This document shows, piece by piece, positions 34,052 to 45,200 of a stretch of DNA of 64,000 nucleotides. The DNA is from Struthio camelus (taxonomy: Eukaryota; Chordata; Aves; Struthioniformes; Struthionidae): NCBI RefSeq assembly GCF_040807025.1, contig NC_090946.1, positions 3,018,001-3,082,000 on the forward strand. Direction: 5' to 3'. The first letter of the stretch is position 1. Every line of letters starts with the position of its first letter. The notes below the pieces were generated by a model. The model was not told the origin of the DNA and did not search any database. It saw only the letters and a list, made by a program, of their open reading frames with translations. A program made the position numbers and the translations under genes.

Positions 34052-34132
34052 CCGCCGACGTGCGTGCTGTGCGCGCGCGCCCGCGCCGTGCCCGGCGTCG
34101 GGGGCGGGGGCGGGGGCGTTGGGGGGGCGACC

Positions 34133-34142
34133 GCGCATGCGC
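34133..34142. promoter_or_regulatory. NRF1 site 3
   Basis: A third perfect GCGCATGCGC, about 100 bp before the YY1 site. Confidence 0.75.
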
Positions 34143-34242
34143 GGCCCGCGGCTCGAGGGAGGCGGGGGGGTCAGGGGAGGTTGCGGGCGGCGCAGGCGCA
34201 GTGCGGCGGCCGAGTCAGTGTGTATGTGAGACTCTGACGGGT

Positions 34243-34255
34243 TCAAAATGGCGGC
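34243..34255 (+). promoter_or_regulatory. YY1 site at the probable transcription start
   Basis: TCAAAATGGCGGC matches the AANATGGCG core of YY1. In this orientation YY1 sites are usually found just downstream of the start site, which suggests KDM2A transcription begins within some tens of bases upstream of it. Confidence 0.7.
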
Positions 34256-34271
34256 GGCGGCTCCTGTGTGA
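34248..34271 (+). other. Short upstream ORF (MAAAAPV) in the KDM2A leader
   Basis: The ATG inside the YY1 motif opens a seven-residue frame closed by TGA. If the leader starts upstream of it, the frame would be translated before the main start at 36258. Confidence 0.4.
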
Positions 34272-34701
34272 GGAGAGGAACGGTGTCCCGGCCGGGGGGG
34301 CGGCGGGGCCGGCAGCGGGCGGGCGGCGAGGCGGCGGAGGCGCGCGGCGGGCGGCGGCGGCGGCGGCCCGGCCGCGGGGCGCCTGGCGGCGCGGGGCACG
34401 GCGGCGGCGGCGGCGGCGGGACGTGCCGCCGGGCCGGGGAGCGGGGCCCGCGGGGCGAGCGGAGCGGCGGCGCGGGGCGGCCGGCGGGGCTGTCAGCGCC
34501 CGCTCGCCGCTGCCCGCCGCGCCGGCGGCTGCGGGGGGCGGCGGGGCCGGGGGCGCGGGGGGCGGCGCGGCCGGGCCGGGCCCTGGGCCGGGGCCGGGGC
34601 CGGGGCGCGATCGCTGCCTGACTTGGGGGTTCCTCCTCCGTCTCTTCTGTTTCTTCCCCCGCCTCGGCGCTAGAAGAGGACAAAGGCGCAGGAGAGACCT
34701 G

Positions 34702-36194
34702 GTGAGCTTCTCGCTCGGGGCGCGGCGGCGGCGGCGGGGGGACCCCGGTGCCCGGCCCGCTGCCCCCGCCCGCAAGTTTCCGCAAGTCCCCCCAGAGGGG
34801 CGGCGCGGCCCAGCGGGAGCCGGCTGTCGCCCCCGGGGGCCCGGTGGGGAGGGAGCGGGCGGGTCGCCCCCTCTGCCCGGGGCTCCCCGGGAGGGCGGGC
34901 GGCGGGTCGGGTCGGGTCGGGCCGGCCCGAGCCCCCTTCCCGCGGCGGCAGCGCGGGGAGGGCTCCCCGGGGCCGGGTGACAGCTACCCGGGCACTGACG
35001 TGCCGAGCGCCTCTGTGCTGCCGCTTTGTTCTGCCCTGCGCCTCGGCCGGGCTCGGGCAGCCGCCCCCTGCCCTGGGAGGGGGTCTGGGGGCACGGCCGG
35101 GGCTGCGGGGTCGCCTTTGGGACCGGCCGCAGGCGGCGGGGTGGTGAGCCCGGCTGGCAGGTGAGGTTGGCCATGTGTCGTGAGCTGGTTGTCTTGAGCG
35201 GCTGTGTTGCGCTTTGGTTGTCCGGGTGTTTACAAACAGAGTTCAGTCAGTGTAGTGAAACTGTGTTAGCTGAACTGCAAAGCCGGGTCCTTCCTGTTAC
35301 TGGCAGTGGGAGCTGGGGGGAAGCGTTAGTGGGCCGTGAACTACTGTGCTGTCAAACCTTGCTTGGAGGAGCAGGGAAGAGTTCGGGGTAAAATAATTTC
35401 TCTCCACACTACCGTAGCGGTTCTGTAATGCTACACGGGGTGGCAGGTTCCTTCCCTGAAACTCTGGCATAGGCAACGTTGTGGGGATTAAGAGCTGCAA
35501 TATATCTAGGCTTTGGTTTCTTTCTGTTCCCTTTTTAAAAAAAAAAAAAAAGTTTAGATGCCATCCGACACCTTGGGAGGTTTTCCCGTGCTAGTGTAGT
35601 GGTGTCACAAGGTGGCAGATTTTGAGGTCTGAGAACTTAGGTCCTCTCCAAACAGAAGTTAATCCTCTACCTGCAACTATGTTGAAACGCTGTATGTAGG
35701 AGAGATCCCATATGTCTTCACTGTACATAGGAACCATTCTGTATGTGTATAGCTACTCCTTCCGAGTACCGTGGTACAGGAAATCCAGAGAACAGCAATC
35801 CTGTCATTTAGACAACTTGATTCTTTAACGTATAATCTTGTACTCTAGCGAAACCAGACTGCTACCCTACTGCCATCAAATGTTTTGCAGCAGGTGCACA
35901 GTTTGCATGGTTCATATCCCCTGTGTGGGCCAACTTAACTGCCACTTGTGCTAGAAGTAGTGCAGAGCGGAGGCCTTTTCCTGATCTGAGACCTACAGCT
36001 CAATGTCGTGTTACAGAACAGCTGGTAAAGTCATTTACCCTGGGTCATGCCTAAAGTTAGAATGGGAGTGTTAAAGTTGAGGTGGGCTCGTCCACTCTTT
36101 GCCTGCACCATTTTCAAACTGAGTGGAGAGACTAGGGGTGGTAGGAGTCTCATGTCTGTGTGCTCTGCTTCACTATTTCCCTCTGATTTCAAAG
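34702..36194 (+). other. KDM2A intron 1
   Basis: It begins with GTGAGC and ends in a pyrimidine-rich acceptor TTTCCCTCTGATTTCAAAG. The first 450 bp belong to the CpG island; the rest holds an A-run near 35537 and no recognisable gene. The acceptor position is inferred from sequence and could be shifted. Confidence 0.6.
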
Positions 36195-36257
36195 GAGGAA
36201 GAGGAGGAAGACAGCAGCCCTGGAGTGTCCTTCTCGCTCTCTTCAGAAGAGTCGGAG

Positions 36258-39200
36258 ATGGAACCCGAGGAAGAAAGGATCCGTTACAGCCAAAGACTGG
36301 TCAGTATTGGCCCTTACCCACCAAATTCTTAGTGTTGTTTCAGTTGAAGAAAGAAAAGGCTTTCCTAGCAACAGGTTTAAAAACCTTAAAAAAAAAAAAA
36401 AAAAAAAAAAAAGCATTCAGGTGGGTAGTTACAGCCTGCCCAGAGGTATAAACTTAGCTGGCAGTAAGTCAGATGGCTTGGTGGCTCCAGTTTGTTTAGT
36501 AAAGTTTGCCTGAATGGAAGGCACCAGCCCAGCACATGGCAACTGAACTTGAAAAGTGGAGGGTTGAGGGCTGAGTCTGAATAAGAGGCATTGGGAAGCT
36601 GCTGGATAGAAATGTAAAATGAGTGTCAGTGTTGCTTCTTGCACAGCAGGTTTTCTCCATGTATTTGTAACAAGCAGAGAGGCTGAAATACACTGTGTGT
36701 GTGTGTGTGTGCGCGCACATTATGTTGGCCTGGACTTGATGTGAGCGTGCTGCGAAATCTGAGAAAACCAGCTTCAGCTTAAAGCTCAAATGTAACTTGT
36801 GCTTGTGCACATGTGCATGTGTCTTCTCCTGGTATTTTCTTTTGGAGGGAGCTGTTCCAAAAGTAGGGTCCTAATGAGGCTCTGTCAGGAACTTGGGCTT
36901 GTTTGATGTTTGTGCTAATGTTCAGGGGTTGCTCAAAGCTGCCGGTCTGGAAGTTGGGCCACAACTGTGAAAAGTTTGGGAGCAGCTGCTCTGAGTGTCT
37001 GAGATGATATTCATGGTAATTATGAGCAGGACAGTGTTCCCACTGGGGAAGCAGTAGAAGCTGGTATGTTTTCCTCAGGTCAATTCCTCTTTGTTTTGAG
37101 GAAGTTGTAAACTGTCTGAGAAGGCTGGGTGTCAGCATTGTGATAGTTGAGGTTGTGATGGGGTTCATCTCTAAGTCACTGTGGTAAATGTACCCTCACC
37201 TGCAAGCTGCTGTCAGTAATAGTTAAATCCTTATCCTTTAATGCTCTGAAATCATTTGGTGTGAGGCAGCATGATACTCTTTGCATTAAGCTTTGCCCTA
37301 GAGAGTGAACAGTTCCTATTGCTCTTCTGTTGCTGCTCTGTACCTTGCCATAGAAAAGGTCCTGAGGAGTTGTAGCCAGCGCTCACCTTGTAGGTGGCCT
37401 AGGGATAGAAATCCTCTAGCGAGAGTAGAAGTGGTTATTAAGCAGTAGTTCCTGTGGAGGAGAGATATTGTGTAGCCTGTGGTTGGTCCACAGCCCCGAT
37501 TTACTGAAGGTTGTGCTCCTTTTTCTGGTGTTTCTCCATATCTGTTGCATATTTACATTTCACAGGCAGGATTGTCACACTGGATGATAGTCAGGCTTCT
37601 TAGTCTGCTTCAGGAAACCAAAGTGACTCTGATTTGGAATGGTTTTTAATCTCTTCTTTTTGGAGAGATTTCTTTAAACAAAAAAAAAGTTCAGTATGTC
37701 TGGACCCTTCAAGATGGCTTGTGGGATCCCCAAGTGCTTTGGTGGATGCTTTGGTTTAGCAGACTGCTGAAAGCAGCAGTCCCACCTCCTCCCTCATCCT
37801 GATGTGCTTGTTCCTGCAACTGTGCAGCATACAGTTCAAGGTGTCGATTTGATTGGAAACTAACCATTTCTATAGCCAGTGGTTGGGGCATCAGGGTAGT
37901 TTCTTTTGGAGGCAATGCTAACTTCAAGTTCTAGTTAGACTATGACCTTATCTATGCTGTGGCCCTGCTGAAGTAACTCAGAATGGCTGGACAGAGACAA
38001 GGCTGTGCAGTTGAATGGAACTACTGACCAGGACGCCTAGCAGTTTAAAAATGCTCTCATAAATAAAAATTAGTGGGAGGAGTTGCTGTCCTAGCATAGG
38101 TGGCCTTAACTCCAGCATAATATGCTAAGCTGGATAAATGGCTACACACTGATGAGCTGCATGCTTAAGGGGCTTGGAAAGGCACATGGGTAGCAAGCAG
38201 AGGATGCAGCTCACCTAGGCTTCTTTGGCCTCATGTGTGGTGTTGTGTCCCTGCTGGCCTGCAGCCCAGAGGAAGAGGGATGACTGTTGTGTGGTAGGTG
38301 AGGCTTAGTTCATGCCTCCTGCTTCACTCTTCCTGGGAACTGCCAACCTGTTAACCTGTCTCATTGTGTCAGTGGAGCTCCATTGTTGATGGACCTTTAG
38401 AAGAGTGGTTTTTCAGATATGTGCTCGCAACAGTTCATCCTGCTGAGGTTTGGTGAGCTGTTCCCTTAGTGTTTCCAGCCCTTGCAGAACAAGGTATCAT
38501 AGGTGAATTATCCAGGAAGGTGAAATGATCTGATTATGATTTATTTGAATATCCTACTCCCACAGATGCATTGGGGTTTTTCTTTGTTTGTTTGTTTGTT
38601 TGTTTTTTAGGGGAAGGTTTTAATATGACTACATTTTAGGGTAGAGAAACAGGTAGTTGGTAGTATAGTATATGTTTCTGCTGCTGTGGCAGTTTCCCTT
38701 GTGCGTAACTGGCCATCAGTGTGGGTGTGTTAGCAAAAGAATATATATATATATTTAAAAAAATACACCAGCAGAGTCTTCCTGGTATGTAATCCTGGCC
38801 TTAAAACCAGTCAGGATGTAGAGCAAGTCTCAAGTTTTTTTTGCTTGTTTATTTTGCTGTGTCCTGAGCATTGCACTTACCTTGCATTGGTTCAGCAAAG
38901 ATCTGATCTATGAATGTTTTTTAAATGGATTTGTCAGTATTGGTTAAGGATCTGGGTTGTAATGGGAAATTCACCTCTGCTTTGGATGTAATTGCGCTCC
39001 TACAAGTGTTCTCTGCCGGTTCACACATTTCTCTACAGTATAATGATATTCACATTAGATGGGTCACACAGCTCTAACTGCGCTTGCTTCTCAGTTCAAA
39101 CCATACATCCGTGACTCCCGAGGTGATAGAGGTCTGGCTGAGTTCGTCTGGACACAATGTTATCAGCGTTAAGGGTGTCTCACTTCCATCTGAAGCGATT

Positions 39201-42200
39201 AAACCAGGGAAAAAGCTGTGTGCCGGCAAATTCTGGGAGGCCAACATGAGTAGGGGAAGACAGCCTATGGGCAATGCTGCTTAAGCAGGGGAGAGCGCAC
39301 ATGGCAATGGAAAGGGGACATCTGTGTTCCCCACATAAAGGTTGAGCTGTGTCTCCCTGCTCCGTGAGTAATGGAGGATGGGACTCATCAGATGCTGTGG
39401 GATAGTCTTCTACTAAGCCTGTGTATATGTTACTGCAAAACTTCAGAGACTGGTTTGAAGTACTGGCTTTATAAGCCATGGATGCAGGTTTATAAGCCCT
39501 TAATCAAGGATTTGAAATGCTCTGTTGTATTCTGATGCCTGGGTGACAGTCCAGCCCCTGGCGCTGTAATGGTAATGTAATGGTCCCTCTCTCTGACTTG
39601 GAAGTTTGTTAGCTGTCACTTGGTGGTTTCACTCAGCCCATGTCACAACAGTCTGTCCAGCTCCCTGCAGAGACACCAAGGACATACTGGCACCTGGAAC
39701 CTGAACTCCTTAAAGGCAGGAGTGGCAACGTGAGCAGCTCTGGCTAAGGATTAACAGTCCTGGGGGAAGAAGTTCAGTTGATCTGGTACTGCAGTGCTCA
39801 GATACCCTGCCTGGTTCAGGCTGTCCAGACTGTCTTCTCACAGAGTATGTCTTCTCCCTTACACCAACTGTGATATTCTCCAGGCTCTCTGTGAGCTGAT
39901 TTGAGACACTAAGGAGAAACTGTTGTATGTTGTATGTCACTAGCCTTCTGGTAAGGCTAGATGCGTGTCAGGTCCTTGAGTGTGAGGAGGGGTAGCAGGG
40001 AAGGAATCACCTAGTGGTGCTTGGGAGCCGTTAGATAGACTTACCAGTACATCTCTAGGCTGTCAGAAGGGTGGTTTGACGTAACATTTTCTAATGATGT
40101 GCATGGCTCCTTTGAGTTGAGGTGTTCGTGCCTTCTGGTAACAGCATTGACTGATTTCTCGTTTCCTCTAGTGATCACCACACATGAAGCCAATTTACCC
40201 ATCCAGAACTATGTGAATTCATGAAGCTGAGGAGTGATTTCTCAGACTTGGCTGTTATCTTACTGGCACTTTTGTTCTTCTGCAAGGGAGTTCTTGAAGC
40301 TGGCTCTCTACCTCCAGATGAATGAATCTCCAGCTAAACATATTGCTGCCCTCTAAATTAGTATCCGATGTGTGTGTTTTAGAGCCACATTGCAGTACTG
40401 CCAAGCTGGGAATCTCTTTCCATTGGTAGGGTGCTGGGTTGTTTTTTTTCTGTCTGCTCAGACCAACCCTCCCGCTTCCCTAGATAAGCCAGTAGTATAG
40501 TCATAAAGGCTCTCTGAGAGACTGCTGGTAGTACAGGAATGTTGGTGCTGGCCAGTGGATTTCAGGATGAGAGGGGAGACTATGCTGCTTTTGGCCTTGG
40601 CATGTCTCATATCAGTGGGAACATCTTATTGCGGCAGGGGGCAGACTCCCAAGAAGCACAAGCAAAAAATTCCTCCTTTGAACCACAGGCTGTTTGCTGA
40701 CAACCAGTGCCCTTAGCATAGATGCAGGACTGAGTTGGTTTTCCCCAAATGATGGGTGTGTTGGCTATTGGAAGCGTCAAGAAATCTCACCTTCTGTCTC
40801 CACCGGGGCTAATTCTGTGAGGCCTATATTGTGAGTTAAGACTAGCGTACTCCATGAGTCGAGAGTTGGGATTAGCTCATCACTGAATTGTTGTTACTGA
40901 AAGATTACAGCACCACTCAGGGCAGGGAATGAAGGGCAACAGTGCTGGATCACTTCAGAATGGCTTGGTGGGGGAAGCATAGCAGGTGAGTGTATTTACC
41001 TTAAGGAGAAAACCTGCAGATTGTGGTCTCTCTGATGCTGTCAAGTCAGCAGGCTTTATCTCAGGGTGCGATTCCAGTTTGGAATCTGTCTGTGTGGCAG
41101 AGCTGGTTTAAAAGTTCCCTCCCTCTGTAGTTGCCTCAGGAGCTGATGCCCCTGAGACAAGTGCTGCTTCCAGAGGATTGTGGATCATACCCTAGACGAA
41201 AGCTGGCAGGGGGACACCTAGTTCAAATTGTTTTCTGTGCTGGATTAGTGGAAGAGCTGCCCCACCAGCAAACCTGACAAGAGTGAAGAGGTGGCAAGAT
41301 GGGGAGACAGGGTGGGGTAGGAACCTCTTAAACTGGCTCTGCTGCTAGAGAGGTGGGATGGCGGAGCCACACCCTCGATGGGCCTGTGCCAGGCAGGCTG
41401 GGGCTCTGCTGCAGCTCCTCTGCTGAGGTGTTGGGGTGTGGAGGCAGAGAGTGACCATCCCTGGCTGGGCACAGTGGCACCCCTGTTACAGCTGTTGGAG
41501 GTTGTGCCACCCCCCTGAAGGGAAACGAGCCTTTTTAGTATGAGTTTCACCCAGCATAAAGGCTCTGGATGCTCAGGAGTATTGGGAGGGGAGGCAGGGA
41601 AACGCAGAGTGAAATACTATCTCTCCCTTTGCTTAGGGCAGTCTATGTCCAGTCTTTGCACTGGCCTGCCCTGCCCTCTGATCAAATCCTTATGTGAAAT
41701 TTGAGAGGAGGCTTATCCCCACCAGCCAAAAACTGAGGCCCCTTCTGTAAACAGCAGGGTTAGCAAACCTGCCCCTACATGTTGGTGTCCACACTATTCC
41801 TCAGGCAAGAGTTCAGGTGAGCTTTATGGTATGTGGAGTCATCAGCTGAGGGATGAGACTCTGGGAGCGTGGAGAAGCTTTCTCTTGCAGCAGTGTGTAC
41901 TGTGGTATGCACTGCTACAAACATGCTCAGATGTGTACTGCACCTGCTCGAGGAGCAGCAAGGCTAGCACTGACCAGTGCCCAGAGTCACAGGGGCTCCA
42001 GTTTTGTGGTTTCCAAGTCATCTGTATCAGCAGTGCCAAACTCTCCCTGCAGGATGGGGTGATGAGCAGTCCTGTCAAACAGCAGGAGACAAGCCAGGAA
42101 GGCTCATGCATGTTGGTGTTCATGTGACAGAAGCATGACAAAGTTCTAGCCCTTATCCTCACGTGACCAAGGAGAGAAATGGCGTCAAAGCTGTGCAGGG

Positions 42201-45200
42201 AAGGCCAGGAGGTAACAGGCTGCAGGCTGGTGGGATGCTGCCCATGTCTGGAAAGATGGGGAGAGGAGAATGCAGGCTGCCTGCCCTCTCCTGTGTTGGT
42301 CAGGTGGCTGACCTTGCTCTATCTTCAGAGGTTCATGCTATCCCAACAGTGGGATGCAAGGGAGTAATGCTTTCCTATCCGGTTCAGCCGGGCTTGTTGT
42401 TTGTGTCCTCGTAACGCTGCCGACTAGCAAGTAGTAATCCTTTGCTCTGGCTAGTGCTTGTCATCTTTACTGGTCTTCAGAGGCCAGTCCTGCTTGATAC
42501 TGGCTTTTCCAGGGCTGGTCCCAGTGACTCTGGACTTGTACGGATGTGCTGGGGCGGGAATCCCAGTGTGGGCAGCTAGAGGTACCAAAGCATGGGAGGA
42601 GCCACGTGCACTGGGGTGAGAATCTAGGTAGTTGTATCACTCACACACACACACACTCTTGAAATTGGACACTGGCAATTACTTACCCTGTCAAACAGTG
42701 CTTCTTCATGTTGCCTGAAAGGACTAAGAACTTGTTTCACTTTGGGCTTTCCAGCAGACCTTGTCTGGCCAAATGTTGCTCATCTGGTGCCATAACCTCA
42801 TCTGCTGGATACACCTCAATTTCCTAGTCTAGACAGGACCTGTGTGAGTAGGGTAATTAATCTCTCCTGCACTCCTTTGCCTCAAACTGGAGACACCACA
42901 AATGAGTCTTTCCAAATGACCCAGGTGTGGTGATTAATCTCTAAATAATTTAGGGACTCTGGTCAGATTTGATTTGGGCAGCTGCAGGGGCTGGGAAGGG
43001 GGAGATTTGCTCTTTGGTGGAAGCTAATAGTTACCAAAGGTTATTCTTGGGAAGCTTTATAAGTCCCTGCGAACATGTGGAGCCTGAAAGATGCAGCACT
43101 CTTCTGGTCCCAGGGAGAATACATCCCCCAAAATGGACTGGATTATGTTTCTTGTCAGCGGGGAGGAATGCAGGAGGTAAATATCTTTGCTGATTTCTTA
43201 CTGTCCCAAGCCTAGCTGTCCTTTAATGTGACCTGGAAGCTGCAGTGCTGGCTGAGCTATCAACCAGACAGCAGAGGAGCACTTGCAGTTGCTTGTGAGT
43301 TACTAGACAAAACTTCATGTTTCATTGTGTCTCTTGTTAATGAGCAGGCATAGGTTTTTATGGAGTTATCCTAGTTGGAGGTGGTGCTAACAAGTTAGGA
43401 GATCAGTCCCTACTGCCACTTTGTTGTTGGATAATTATGTCAAGTGCCACCTAGGCAGGGGTCTTCAGTTTACCAGGTGATTTTCTGGGAGAAACGGGGG
43501 CGGTGGTGGTGTGCTCAAAGTGAAGAAATGAGTGGGTGTGCCAACACTATCCTCAGGCAAATGCTTCCCCTCATACATTTTCACAATCTTCAGGGTGAGC
43601 TGCCTGGTGCTGTTGGTGACTGAAGAATTTTGCTGATTCCAGAGAGGGAAATGGGTAGCCTGAACTCTGGAAAGCCCATTTTGCTGCCAGGGTTGACTTC
43701 TTAGTTTACAGGCTTTCTTACACAGTGTCTGGTCTGGTTTTATTTGGGTTTGAAGAAGTTAAAGCCTGGGATGGCACTGGGATGACCAGACCTGGTCATC
43801 TCTGGGCAAGTGGAAGAGGTAAAGGGTAGGGAGGAACATGGCATATCACACTAATATGGCAGTTGCTGAGCTTCATTGCCTGGTTGTGGCAGTGGACAGC
43901 ACACCTGCACTGTGGTCCTGTGCCAGGAGTTAGTAGGGGACAGCTGCACTAAAATATGTACCTGTGTGCTCAGAGAGAGCAAGAGTCGTCATAGCTGAGC
44001 AGATCTACCTCATTGGATATCCTGCCTGTTTGTGGTCCTGGTTGGGAGGAAGATGAGAACAGAAAGGGATCCTGTCTGGTGGTCTTGGGAAAAGCAAAAG
44101 AGCAAAGTGGAGGAACAAAGCCCACAGTTGAATGTCAGGGTCTGTAATTAGGTATCGAAGGCACTAGCTGTCGAAAGCACTAAGAGGCAAGAAGGGTGGG
44201 GAGCACCTCTCAGAATCACGAATGTTTCTAGTCCGCTCAGAGAACCTGGTATCTTGTTGGGATCTTGATTTAGGTTAGTTATTCTTGCGGTGGGGGGATC
44301 AGACAGAAACCTGTGCAGAGAGTGATCTGCTGGGAGGGAAGGGGGAAGAACAGATAAGCCACGTGCCCCTATTTGAGAAATGGGACATGACTGTTTAGCT
44401 GAAGCTAAGAAAGTATCTGCAATTGCACTTGTACAAATGCATTATCAAAAAGCCTGTCAATAATTTAAAAAAAAAAAAAAACCTGAAACCAATATTGTGA
44501 TTAACTTGTGCCTTGTAGCTGAGGTACAAGCTGAACTCTACTCTGTAAGTACTCGTGCTAATCTAGGCTTGGTTCCTTTTTTGGAGGGCTTAGGGCAGGG
44601 TGTTAGCCTCTTGGGTGCCATAGGGCACTTTGAGTTCTTCTTCCCTGTTCCTTGGTCATCTCGACTCCTTGTACTAGTGCTGTCCAGCTTCAGGTAGCTG
44701 CATACCTTCCCTGGGAGGGACACTAATGACATCTGATTTTTGAGGGCCAAGGAGGAGGAGTATGTTCTTCCTACTCTCTCACTAACTCGGTGACCTCTCA
44801 GGTCCCTTCAGTGTTGACAAGTAGCAGGTCTAGGAGCAAATGCTCTGCCATCTCCCTGCTGTGTCTCGGGCAGTAAGGAAGTGCTCTCTGCCATGCGACC
44901 CAGACCCAGCTGGAGGGTCTACATGCGAACAGTTGGACCACAATGGCTAATTTTCCCTTGGAGAATGCATGGGTTCTCCCATCACTGTCCCTGCTGGTCT
45001 GATGGGGAAACCAAAGGCTCCAGGGTGTCATAATGACAATGAGCTTGAACAGCTGTGGATTACTGATGCTAAAAGAGCTCTGCTTATACAGTCTGCAGCT
45101 TAAGTTGGAAAGACCTGAAGGGGTAGGATGGACTCATAAGATTTCTGTGTGTGACAACTCTCCCTCCTCACCTCTTCTCCCTGTGAATCAGGTGACAAAG

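Larger units (their letters stand above)
33890..35160 (+). promoter_or_regulatory. KDM2A: CpG-island promoter of KDM2A
   Basis: About 1.3 kb of extremely GC- and CpG-rich DNA without a TATA box, containing NRF1, GC-box and YY1 sites (listed separately) and ending in the splice donor of the first exon. This is the arrangement of a housekeeping promoter. The long open frames on both strands here are artefacts of high GC. Confidence 0.88.

Noticed and set aside
33794-35174. Long open frames on both strands of the CpG island
   Set aside because: Stop codons are rare in such GC-rich DNA. The translations are Gly/Ala/Arg/Pro runs and overlap the KDM2A first exon.
36388-36412. A25 run as the tail of a retrocopied gene or SINE
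   Set aside because: The upstream sequence is KDM2A exon 2 and its intron. No SINE body or target-site duplication is visible.
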